From positions 1 to 64,000 of the forward strand of contig CAZKNH010000002.1 of assembly GCA_964553875.1 (NCBI GenBank): a stretch of 64,000 bases of DNA, written 5' to 3'. The notes under the pieces were generated by a model, which saw only the letters and a list, made by a program, of their open reading frames with translations, made no database searches and had not been told where the DNA came from. Shown here piece after piece: positions 50,421 through 57,903 of the stretch (position 1 is the first letter of the stretch; the number at the start of each line of letters is the position of its first letter). The position numbers and the translations under genes were made by a program. The DNA comes from ZC4RG20 sp964553875 (lineage in GTDB: Bacteria > Pseudomonadota > Gammaproteobacteria > Steroidobacterales > Rariloculaceae).

Positions 50421-51257
50421 ATGACGAACCGGCAGGCGCGCATGTTCGCGATCGCGTCGACCGCCGTCGCCGCGCTCGTGTTCCTGATGCTGACCGTGCA
50501 CAGCCACACGCGTTTCCCGGAGCTCAGCAACGCGGACGCGATCACGCCGCAGGTCGTCGCCGGTCAGGCGGTCTGGCACCGTTACAACTGCGTGAACTGC
50601 CACACGCTGTTCGGCGAAGGGTCGTACTACGCGCCCGATTTGACGAAGATCGCGCAGCTGCGCGGCGAGCGCTATCTCGCCGCGTACATGCGCGATCCGA
50701 GCCAGTTCTACGACGAGCGGGTGCACAGGCGGCTGATGCCTCGTCAGGATTTGAGCGACCAGGAGATCGCGGACCTGATCGCGTTCCTCGAATGGGTCAG
50801 CAACGTCGACACGCAGGGCTGGCCGCCGCGGCCGATCCTCGTCACGACGGGCCTTGCGGCGCCCGGCGCAGCGGAGCAACCCGGCGTCACCGAGGTGCCC
50901 GTGCGGCCCGTCACGGCCGAGGACGATCCGATCGCCGCGGGCGAGAACGTCTTCCGCAACGCCGTGCCCGCGTGCCAGGCGTGCCACTCGACGCAGCCGG
51001 GCGTCAGCATGGCGGGCCCCTCGCTCGCCGGCATCGCGACGCGGGCCGCGGAGATCGTCGCCTCGGACGACTACACGGGCCAGGCGTCGGATGCGGAGGG
51101 CTATATCCGCGAGTCGATCGTTGCTCCGAGCGCGCATATCGTTCCCGGCGCGATGTACTCCGCCGCCGGTATGTCGTTCATGCCGGACACGTATCGCGAA
51201 GCGCTGAGCGACGACGAGATCGAGCAGCTCGTCGCGTATCTGATGAGCTTCCGCTGA
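50421..51257 (+). CDS. norC: Nitric oxide reductase cytochrome c subunit, extended with a second haem domain
   Basis: A 278-residue protein. A single N-terminal membrane anchor (FAIASTAVAALVFLMLTV) is followed by the NorC cytochrome domain with CVNCH near residue 56 and the distal methionine in RRLMPRQDLSD. After a Pro/Val linker comes a second cytochrome c domain with CQACH near residue 184 and methionines in MYSAAGMSF. Classic NorC has one haem and about 150 residues, so this is a fusion or extension. norB follows 22 bases later. The second domain may be the electron entry point from a soluble donor. Confidence 0.9.
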   Translation: MTNRQARMFAIASTAVAALVFLMLTVHSHTRFPELSNADAITPQVVAGQAVWHRYNCVNCHTLFGEGSYYAPDLTKIAQLRGERYLAAYMRDPSQFYDERVHRRLMPRQDLSDQEIADLIAFLEWVSNVDTQGWPPRPILVTTGLAAPGAAEQPGVTEVPVRPVTAEDDPIAAGENVFRNAVPACQACHSTQPGVSMAGPSLAGIATRAAEIVASDDYTGQASDAEGYIRESIVAPSAHIVPGAMYSAAGMSFMPDTYREALSDDEIEQLVAYLMSFR

Positions 51258-51279
51258 ACGCCGTACGGGAAGATTGCCG

Positions 51280-52656
51280 ATGCGCTACAAATCTCAAGCC
51301 GTCGCGTACTGGTACTTCGCTGTCGCGATGGTGCTGTTCGGCCTGCAGATCGTGTTCGGGCTCTTGTCGGCGGCGAAGTACCTGGGGCCCGATCCCCTGC
51401 TCTACATCCTGCCGTTCGACGTCACGAAGGTCATCCACACGAATCTTCTGATCGTCTGGGTGCTGACGGGCTTCATGGGCGCGACCTATTGGCTCGTGCC
51501 CGAGGAGTCGCGCACGGAGCTCCACAGCGTGAAGCTCGCGTACGTGCAGCTCGTGCTCTTCACGGTGACGGGCGTCACCGCGGTCATCGGCTACCTGTTC
51601 CGGTACGGCACCGGAAACAAGCTGCTCGAGCAGCCCCTGCCGCACAAGCTCGCGATCGTCGCGACGATGCTGATCTTCCTCTACAACATCGGCATGACGA
51701 TCAGGAAGGCGGGCCGCTTCACGGTCACGGAAGGCGTGCTCGTGCTCGGCCTCGCCGCGTCCGCCGTGCTGTACCTGCCGGCGCTCTTCCACTTCGACAA
51801 CTACACGGTCTCGATCTTCTACCGCTGGTGGACGATCCACCTGTGGGTCGAGGGCGTGTGGATGATGATCATGGGCTCGTTCCTTGCGTACCTGCTGATC
51901 CGGCTCTCCGGAGTCGACCGCGAGGTCATGGAGAAGTGGCTGTACGTGATCGTCGGGCTCGTCTTCATCGCCGGGATCCTCGGCACGGCCCATCATTACT
52001 ACTGGGTCGGCGTGCCTTCGTACTGGCTGCCGATCGGCGGCTTCTTCAGCGCGCTCGAGCCGCTCGCGCTCGTCGCGATGGCCGCGTATGCGTACTATGC
52101 GCTGCGCCGCTCGGGGCTCTCGCATCCGAACACGCTCGCGCTGCACTGGACGGTCGGAAGCGCGGTATTCGCGTTGTTCGGCGCGGGTCTCCTGGGGCTC
52201 GCGCACACGTGGCCGTCCGTGAACCGGTGGACCCACGGCACGCTGATCACCGCGATGCACGGGCACTCGGCGTTCTACGGCGCCTACGCGATGATCGTGC
52301 TCGCGATGATCACGTATGCGCTGCCGTCACTGACCCGTGCACGGACCGCGAACGAAAGCTACATCGGCTACGCGGCGTTCTGGCTGCAGATCGCGGGGAT
52401 GTTCGGCATGACGCTGAGCTTCGCGACGGCAGGCGTCGCGCAGGTCTATCTCGAGCGGATCGTCGGTCTCGGCTATCTCGACACGCAGCTCAAGATCCAG
52501 GTGCACTTCCTGATGCTGATCCTGACGGCGTCGATCTTCGCGATCGGCGTCGGCCTCTTCATCTATGACTTCTTCCGCCGCGTGCCGCTCACGGAGGTCG
52601 CGGCCGACGAGGCGGTCGAGCTGTCGGCAAGCGGCGAGGCACAACCAGCCGGCTGA
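51280..52656 (+). CDS. norB: Nitric oxide reductase catalytic subunit NorB
   Basis: A 458-residue inner-membrane haem-copper-oxidase relative that reduces NO to N2O. Twelve predicted helices carry the haem and FeB histidines: VIHTNLLIVW near residue 51, WTIHLWVEGVWMMIMG near 187, GTAHHYYWVG near 233 and ITAMHGHSAFYGAY near 325. The glutamate of HLWVEGVW, characteristic of NORs, is present. The ATG at 51280 was chosen over a TTG two codons upstream. A 63-base perfect palindrome begins one base after the stop codon. norQ and norD lie 9.5 kb downstream. Confidence 0.95.
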   Translation: MRYKSQAVAYWYFAVAMVLFGLQIVFGLLSAAKYLGPDPLLYILPFDVTKVIHTNLLIVWVLTGFMGATYWLVPEESRTELHSVKLAYVQLVLFTVTGVTAVIGYLFRYGTGNKLLEQPLPHKLAIVATMLIFLYNIGMTIRKAGRFTVTEGVLVLGLAASAVLYLPALFHFDNYTVSIFYRWWTIHLWVEGVWMMIMGSFLAYLLIRLSGVDREVMEKWLYVIVGLVFIAGILGTAHHYYWVGVPSYWLPIGGFFSALEPLALVAMAAYAYYALRRSGLSHPNTLALHWTVGSAVFALFGAGLLGLAHTWPSVNRWTHGTLITAMHGHSAFYGAYAMIVLAMITYALPSLTRARTANESYIGYAAFWLQIAGMFGMTLSFATAGVAQVYLERIVGLGYLDTQLKIQVHFLMLILTASIFAIGVGLFIYDFFRRVPLTEVAADEAVELSASGEAQPAG

Positions 52657-52657
52657 C

Positions 52658-52720
52658 GAGAAATCGGGGTCAGACCCCGATTTCCGGACCCCGGAAATCG
52701 GGGTCTGACCCCGATTTCTC
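52658..52720. repeat. Perfect 30-bp-arm GGGGTCAGACCCC palindrome after norB
   Basis: 52658-52687 and 52691-52720 are exact inverse copies around the loop ACC. Each arm itself contains the smaller palindrome AAATCGGGGTCAGACCCCGAT, so several nested hairpins are possible. It begins one base after the norB stop codon. A partial third copy (GACCCCGATTTCTC and a decayed piece) extends to about 52748, next to the DUF4159 gene end. Confidence 0.95.
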
Positions 52721-52750
52721 GACCCCGATTTCTCGGACCCTCGATTTCGG

Positions 52751-53545
52751 TCAGTGGGTCATCGCGTAGATCAGGTAGTTGACGGCGAACTTATACGCGA
52801 GCGCCGTCATCGGCTCCGGATACCGCGGATCGTCGGCGTGCTCCCACGCATCGCCCATGTCCATGTTGAAGTTGATCGCGACCATCAGCCGGCCGTCGTC
52901 GTCGAGCACACCGCGCCAGCGCGGGGTCTCGTATCGCATGCCGCCGATCCCCGGAATCTGTGTCCGCTGATCGAGATCATAGAGCACGTGCAGCAGCTCG
53001 TGATCCTCGGGCAGATCGACGACCTCTTTGTCGGGAAACACGCGGCGCAGCGACTCCATGAACACGGACCACTCGTACTCGCCCCAGAAGTCGTCGACCA
53101 TCAGGAAGCCGCCGCGGTCGAGGTACTCGCGAAGCCGTCGCGCCTCGGCGTCGCTCAACTCCCAATGCCCGACCTCGACGGCGTAGAGCCACGGGTAGTC
53201 GAAGACGCGGTCGTTGTCGAGCGTGATCAGGCGCCCGCCGGTCCCGTCGTACTCGACCGGCTCGCCGTGGACGCGGGTCAGCCGATTGATGCCTTGCATC
53301 AGGTGATACTCGGCAGCGGGATAATCGGTGGCCCAGGCTCCCCACCCGCGCCCGCGCCATCCGCGACGCCCGTAAGGCGAGTCCGCATAGACGAGCCGCG
53401 CGAAATGAAACTCTGCGGTCGGCGGCGCGTCGAGCTGGGATCCGCGTCCCTGTCCGAGCGCCGCTCCGAACGCGAGCAACGCAACCGCGGCGAACGCCGC
53501 TGTCCACGGCACGAGACGAAGGCATGCTCGCGATCGCACGTCCAA
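52751..53545 (-). CDS. DUF4159 exported protein
   Basis: A 264-residue protein. A signal-like hydrophobic segment (AAFAAVALLAFGAALGQ) is followed by the DUF4159 domain: FHFARLVYADSPYG near residue 45, DFPAAEYHLM-like DYPAAEYHLMQGINRLT, YPWLYAVEVGHWEL, and RGGFLMVDDFWGEYEW near 145. That last stretch and the GGMRYETP region resemble a glutamine-amidotransferase-like fold without its catalytic cysteine. The start codon is uncertain (TTG at 53545 or GTG at 53539). It is the first gene inside the block separating norCB from norQD and converges on norB. Confidence 0.75.
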   Translation of the reverse strand: MDVRSRACLRLVPWTAAFAAVALLAFGAALGQGRGSQLDAPPTAEFHFARLVYADSPYGRRGWRGRGWGAWATDYPAAEYHLMQGINRLTRVHGEPVEYDGTGGRLITLDNDRVFDYPWLYAVEVGHWELSDAEARRLREYLDRGGFLMVDDFWGEYEWSVFMESLRRVFPDKEVVDLPEDHELLHVLYDLDQRTQIPGIGGMRYETPRWRGVLDDDGRLMVAINFNMDMGDAWEHADDPRYPEPMTALAYKFAVNYLIYAMTH

Positions 53546-53767
53546 GGCCCCCGCTGCTTCACCGCCCGCTACGAGCGGACCGACGAGTTACTCTAACCTA
53601 CTTTACCGAACGAAAGCAGCGACCGTCGCCGCACGCGCGCCTTTCGCGACCCGCCGTTCCGCGCGAAACTACACATGTCCGCTCGAAAGGAAGGGCTCAT
53701 GCCGGCGATGAACCTACGGTCCGGGTTCTTCGCGAGTGGCCCGCCCTGAATACGGGGTCGTATCGTG

Positions 53768-54598
53768 ATGCAAAAATCGAAGCTCGTGCTCGCCGCCCTC
53801 GTCCTCGTGCCGGTCGCGGCCGCGACGCAGCCGCCCGGCTGGAACGATCCGTTCCCGCCGCACCGTGTGATGGACAACCTCTACTACGTCGGCACGTCGA
53901 TGCTGTCGTCGTACCTGATCGCGACGCCGGAAGGGCACATACTGATCAGCGCGAACTACGAGTCGTCGGTGCCGGTGATCAAGGCGAACGTCGAGGAGCT
54001 CGGCTTCGATTTCAGCGACATCAAGATCCTGATCAGCGGCCATGCGCATCCGGATCACATCGAAGGCAACGCGCTCGTCAAGGAGCTGACCGGCGCCGAG
54101 GTCGTCGTAGGCCGGCTCGACGCGCCGGCCGTTCAGGCCGCGCGCACGCCGGATGGCAAGCCGCTGCCGATCGACCGCCTCGTCGACGACGGCGACACCG
54201 TGAGCCTCGGCGGCACGACGCTGACGGCGCATCTGCTGCCGGGCCACACGAAAGGCTGCCTCGCGTGGAGCCTCGACCTCGAGGAGGACGGCCGGACCTA
54301 CTACGGGTTCATCGAGTGCAGCCTGAACGGCCGCTTCCTCGATTACGTCGGCAACGAGGACTACCCGAACATCATCGAGGACATGCGCGCGACGTATCGG
54401 AAAGCGGCCGAGATCCCGGTCGAGGTCTTCCTGAGCTCGCACGGCGTCTTCTACGGGCTCGAAGAGAAGTACGCGAGGCTCACGGAACGAAAGGCAGGGG
54501 ATCCGAACCCGTTCGTGGATCCCGAAGGGTACCGGGCGCACGTCGCGGAGCAGGAGCGGCTCTTCGAGGAAGCGCTCGCACGGCAACTCGCTCGATGA
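53768..54598 (+). CDS. Subclass B3-like metallo-beta-lactamase fold hydrolase
   Basis: About 276 residues with a signal peptide (LVLAALVLVPVAAATQ) and the complete zinc-ligand set of the superfamily: HAHPDH near residue 95 (two His for Zn1, Asp and His for Zn2), LPGHTKG near 160 and LSSHGVFYG near 220. Overall layout matches periplasmic B3-type enzymes. Whether the substrate is a beta-lactam is not shown; many soil homologues have other activities. The next gene, a cytochrome c peroxidase, starts inside its stop codon (ATGA), so the two are co-expressed. Confidence 0.82.
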   Translation: MQKSKLVLAALVLVPVAAATQPPGWNDPFPPHRVMDNLYYVGTSMLSSYLIATPEGHILISANYESSVPVIKANVEELGFDFSDIKILISGHAHPDHIEGNALVKELTGAEVVVGRLDAPAVQAARTPDGKPLPIDRLVDDGDTVSLGGTTLTAHLLPGHTKGCLAWSLDLEEDGRTYYGFIECSLNGRFLDYVGNEDYPNIIEDMRATYRKAAEIPVEVFLSSHGVFYGLEEKYARLTERKAGDPNPFVDPEGYRAHVAEQERLFEEALARQLAR

Positions 54599-55623
54599 CA
54601 CGCACGGGCACATCGAAGCTCTCGATGGCGGCGTTGCTGCTTGCGGCGTGCGCAAGCGCGCAGGAAGCCGACACCCTGCGCGCGACGGCGCAGCGCCTCT
54701 TCGGCTCGATCCCGCCGGTGCAGGCCGAAGAGATCCGCGCGCCGATCGTCGAGCTCGGCCGCGCGCTCTTCTGGGACGAGCGCCTTTCGTCGAGCGGGAG
54801 CATCGCTTGCGCGAGCTGTCACCCCGCGACTGCGGCCGGCGCCGACGACCGCCGCTTTTCGATCGATGCCCGAGGCAGGCCGACGGCGCGCAATGCGCAA
54901 ACGGTCTTCAACAGTCAGGCCGCATCGGCCGGCCTGCGCTGGACTGCGGATCGTCCCTCGGGCGCCGCGCAGGCCGTCGGTTCGATCACGGGCTCCCTCG
55001 GCTTCGACTCCGCCGCGGACATCGTTCCGGTGCTCGATCGAAGCGGTTATCGCGACCTGTTCGCGAAGGCCTTTCCGGACGACGTCGAGCCGATCTCGGC
55101 GGAGAGCTTCGGCCTTGCGCTCGAGGCCTACCAGCGGACGCTCCGAACGCCCGCACGGTTCGACCGCTGGCTCGACGGTGACGACGCCGCGTTGACCGAG
55201 GTCGAGCTGCGCGGCCTCGAGCGGTTCATAACGATCGGGTGCGCAGGATGCCATGACGGCCCGCTGCTCGGCGGCACGCGCCTCGAGCGTTTCGGCATCA
55301 CCGAGGACTACCGGCCGCATACCGGCTCGACTGGAACGGACACGGGGCGGATGCGCGCGACCGGCAACGAATCCGACCGCGACGTCTTTCGCGTGCAGCC
55401 GCTGCGCAATGTATCGATGACCGCTCCGTATTTTCATGACGGATCGGTGCCCGACCTCCGGACCGCGGCCCGGATCATGGCGCGGGTGCAGCTCGGCCGG
55501 ACCCTGACCGACGCCGAGCTCGACGAGCTCGTCGCGTTCCTGCGCGCGCTCGCGGGCGAAGTCCCGGCGCACTACGCGCCGCCCGTGGACTCGCAGGCCT
55601 CTCCTCCACCGCCCGCGGATTGA
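54595..55623 (+). CDS. Diheme cytochrome c peroxidase/MauG family protein
   Basis: A 342-residue exported protein (lipoprotein-like MAALLLAACASAQ). It has two CxxCH motifs, CASCH near residue 72 and CAGCH near 216. The usual CCP architecture is visible: LGRALFWDERLSSSGSIACASCHPA, then RNAQTVFNSQ, then QPLRNVSMTAPYFHDGSV near the end. It reduces hydrogen peroxide in the periplasm or oxidises a partner protein. It overlaps the metallo-beta-lactamase gene by four bases. Confidence 0.9.
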   Translation: MTRTGTSKLSMAALLLAACASAQEADTLRATAQRLFGSIPPVQAEEIRAPIVELGRALFWDERLSSSGSIACASCHPATAAGADDRRFSIDARGRPTARNAQTVFNSQAASAGLRWTADRPSGAAQAVGSITGSLGFDSAADIVPVLDRSGYRDLFAKAFPDDVEPISAESFGLALEAYQRTLRTPARFDRWLDGDDAALTEVELRGLERFITIGCAGCHDGPLLGGTRLERFGITEDYRPHTGSTGTDTGRMRATGNESDRDVFRVQPLRNVSMTAPYFHDGSVPDLRTAARIMARVQLGRTLTDAELDELVAFLRALAGEVPAHYAPPVDSQASPPPPAD

Positions 55624-55746
55624 AGCGTCCCGCCAGCCGGCCGGGCCGAGGCACGAGTGTTTGAAGGGCACTTTCATTCTCCGTATCGTTCCTCCGCCAT
55701 GAGCTGTCGAGCGACGCGTCCGACGCGGAACGAGGAGTAGATCCGG

Positions 55747-56517
55747 ATGAAGCACGAAGAGACGGCGCCGCCATCGGCCGACGGCTACACGAGCGAGGTC
55801 GCGTCGCAGACCGGCCGCGCGCTTCTCGGCATTCGCGAATGCGTGCTGCGCGGCGAGTTTGCGCGCGGCGAGCGCCTCTCCGAGGTCGCGATCAGCGAAC
55901 GGCTGCAGATGTCGCGGACGCCGATCCGCATGGCCCTCGAGCGGCTCGCTCACCTGGGGCTCCTCGAAGTCGGCGCGAAGGGCGGCTTCTTCGTTCGAGA
56001 ATTCACGGTCGCCGACGTGCGCGACGCGATCGAGGTGCGTGCCGTGCTCGAAGGGACGGCCGCGCGCCTTGCGGCCGAGCGTCTGTCGCACGACTCGGAG
56101 CTCGACGAGCTGCGCCGGATCCGCGACCGGATCGACGGTCTTGCGGAGCTGTCGGTGACGTCGCTCGATCTCTACATGGATTGCAACGAGGCCTTCCACA
56201 TGGCGATCGTCGACCTCAGCAAGAGCCCGATCCTGAAGCGGATGATCGAGCAGGCGGTCTCGCTGCCGTTCGCGTCGCCGAACGCGATGGTGTTCTCGAC
56301 GCCGATGCTCGATCCGTCGCAGCGCACGCTCGCGATCGCGCTCGAGCAACATCGCGCTCTCGTCGAAGCCATCGCGAATCGCGAAGGCACGCGCGCGGAG
56401 CACCTCGCGCGCGAGCACGCGCGCCTCGGGCGAATCGCGTTCGATCGCGTGCTGTCGACGCCGGGTCTCCTCGACAGCGTCCCCGGCGGGCCGCTGATCA
56501 ACGTCGGGTCGCAGTGA
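55747..56517 (+). CDS. GntR family regulator, FadR/FCD type
   Basis: A 256-residue regulator. The N-terminal winged helix spans residues about 18-85 (RGERLSEVAISERLQMSRTPIRMALERLAHLGLLEV). The C-terminal all-helical FCD ligand domain has the metal-site aspartate and histidines in DLYMDCNEAFHMAIVDLSKSP and later EQHRALVEAIANREGTRAEHLAREH. It converges on the DUF1552 gene. The operator TGGTACCT lies at 60381-60388 ahead of the DUF1592 and ankyrin genes, so it may control that divergent pair; that is inference. Confidence 0.88.
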   Translation: MKHEETAPPSADGYTSEVASQTGRALLGIRECVLRGEFARGERLSEVAISERLQMSRTPIRMALERLAHLGLLEVGAKGGFFVREFTVADVRDAIEVRAVLEGTAARLAAERLSHDSELDELRRIRDRIDGLAELSVTSLDLYMDCNEAFHMAIVDLSKSPILKRMIEQAVSLPFASPNAMVFSTPMLDPSQRTLAIALEQHRALVEAIANREGTRAEHLAREHARLGRIAFDRVLSTPGLLDSVPGGPLINVGSQ

Positions 56518-56559
56518 GCGGCGGCGCCGGCGGCCCGAACGCCGGCCCGCCGCGAAGCG

Positions 56560-57900
56560 TCAGACCGACAGCGTATCCGGCTCGAGCCGCCCGGTGCTGT
56601 CGCCGAACGAGTCGAGGTGCACGCCGACCTTGTCGAGCACGGTCAGGAGCAGGTTCGTCATCGGCGTGTCGTCCGCGAAGCGCGTGTGCTGCCCCGTCCT
56701 GATCTTCCCGCCGAGCCGCCCGACGAGCAGGCACGGCAGGTCGTGGTGCCGGTGCAGGTTCCCGTCGCCCATGCCGCTGCCGTAGATCAGGAGGCTATGG
56801 TCGAGCAGGTTGCCGTCGCCCTCGGGCGTCGCGGCGAGCTTCTCGGCGAACTCGGCGAAGAGCTGCACGTGGTACGTGTCGATCTTCGACTTCTTCTCGA
56901 TCAGCCCCGGATCGTCGCGATGATGCGAGACATTGTGGTGACCGTCCGGCACGCCGATGTTCGGATACGCGAGCCCGGACAGCTCGCGCGACATGATCAT
57001 GCTGAAGACGCGCGTGACGTCCGCCCGGAACGCGAGCAGCGTCAGATCGAACATCAAGCGCGTGTGTTCCTCGTACGTGTCCGGAATGCTCGTCGGACGG
57101 GCCGGCAGGTCGAGGTCCTTGACGGCGTGCGCCTCCGCGGCCTGGATCCGGCGCTCGACCTCGCGCACCGCGTCGAGATACTCGTCGAGCTTGCGGTGGT
57201 CTCCGGGGCCGAGCGTCCGCGCGAGCGCGGCCGCCTCGGCCCTGACCGAGTCGAGAATGCTGCCGGTGGCCCGCGCACGCGCGAGCCGCGCCTCGCTCGA
57301 GCCGCCGTCGCCGAACAGCCGCTCGAACACGATGCGCGGATGGATCTCGGCGAGATTCGGCGTCGTCTCGTTGCGCCACGAGACCGTGTTCACGTAGAAG
57401 CAGTCGCCCGAGTCGCACTGCCCCTGCATCGGCGGATCGACGCTCAGCTCGATCGAGGGCAGCGCCGTGTCCGCGCCGATCTTGCGTGCCGCAATCTGAT
57501 CGGCCGTCGTCGCAAGCTTGACCTCGACGCCGGGGCGGGTACGGTCGTACGCATGCACGCCGGTGAGCCACGCCGCGGACGAACGCGGGTGGTCGCCCGT
57601 GCCGTCGCCCTTCGTATCCGCCTCGCGGTGCGCGAGGTTGCTCAGCACGTTGAGGTAATCGCGCACGTTCGCGAGCGGCTTCAAATTCGGCGTGAGCTCG
57701 AAGCTCTTGCCCTGCGTCCTCGGCGTCCAGTTTGCATGCACGATGCCGTTGCCGACGTAGACGAAGCCGAGCCGCGGCGGCGCCTTCGGCGCATCGGCCG
57801 CGAATGCAGGCACCATCGAGTCGAGCAGCGGCAGCGCGATGGTTGCGCCCGCGCCCCGCAGGAACGTACGCCGGTCGATCGCTTTCTTCGTCACGAACAT
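56560..57900 (-). CDS. DUF1552 exported protein
   Basis: A 446-residue protein starting with a Tat-like signal (DRRTFLRGAGATIALPLLDSMVPAFA). It has the DUF1552 hallmarks RLGFVYVGNGIVHANWTP near residue 44, RSSAAWLTGVHAYDRTRPGVE, and a metal-type site in YGSGMGDGNLHRHHDLPCLLVG near the end. Such proteins are generally found next to DUF1592 cytochromes, as here, three bases after that gene. The fold is alkaline-phosphatase-like; the activity is unknown. Confidence 0.88.
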   Translation of the reverse strand: MFVTKKAIDRRTFLRGAGATIALPLLDSMVPAFAADAPKAPPRLGFVYVGNGIVHANWTPRTQGKSFELTPNLKPLANVRDYLNVLSNLAHREADTKGDGTGDHPRSSAAWLTGVHAYDRTRPGVEVKLATTADQIAARKIGADTALPSIELSVDPPMQGQCDSGDCFYVNTVSWRNETTPNLAEIHPRIVFERLFGDGGSSEARLARARATGSILDSVRAEAAALARTLGPGDHRKLDEYLDAVREVERRIQAAEAHAVKDLDLPARPTSIPDTYEEHTRLMFDLTLLAFRADVTRVFSMIMSRELSGLAYPNIGVPDGHHNVSHHRDDPGLIEKKSKIDTYHVQLFAEFAEKLAATPEGDGNLLDHSLLIYGSGMGDGNLHRHHDLPCLLVGRLGGKIRTGQHTRFADDTPMTNLLLTVLDKVGVHLDSFGDSTGRLEPDTLSV

Positions 57901-57903
57901 CGG

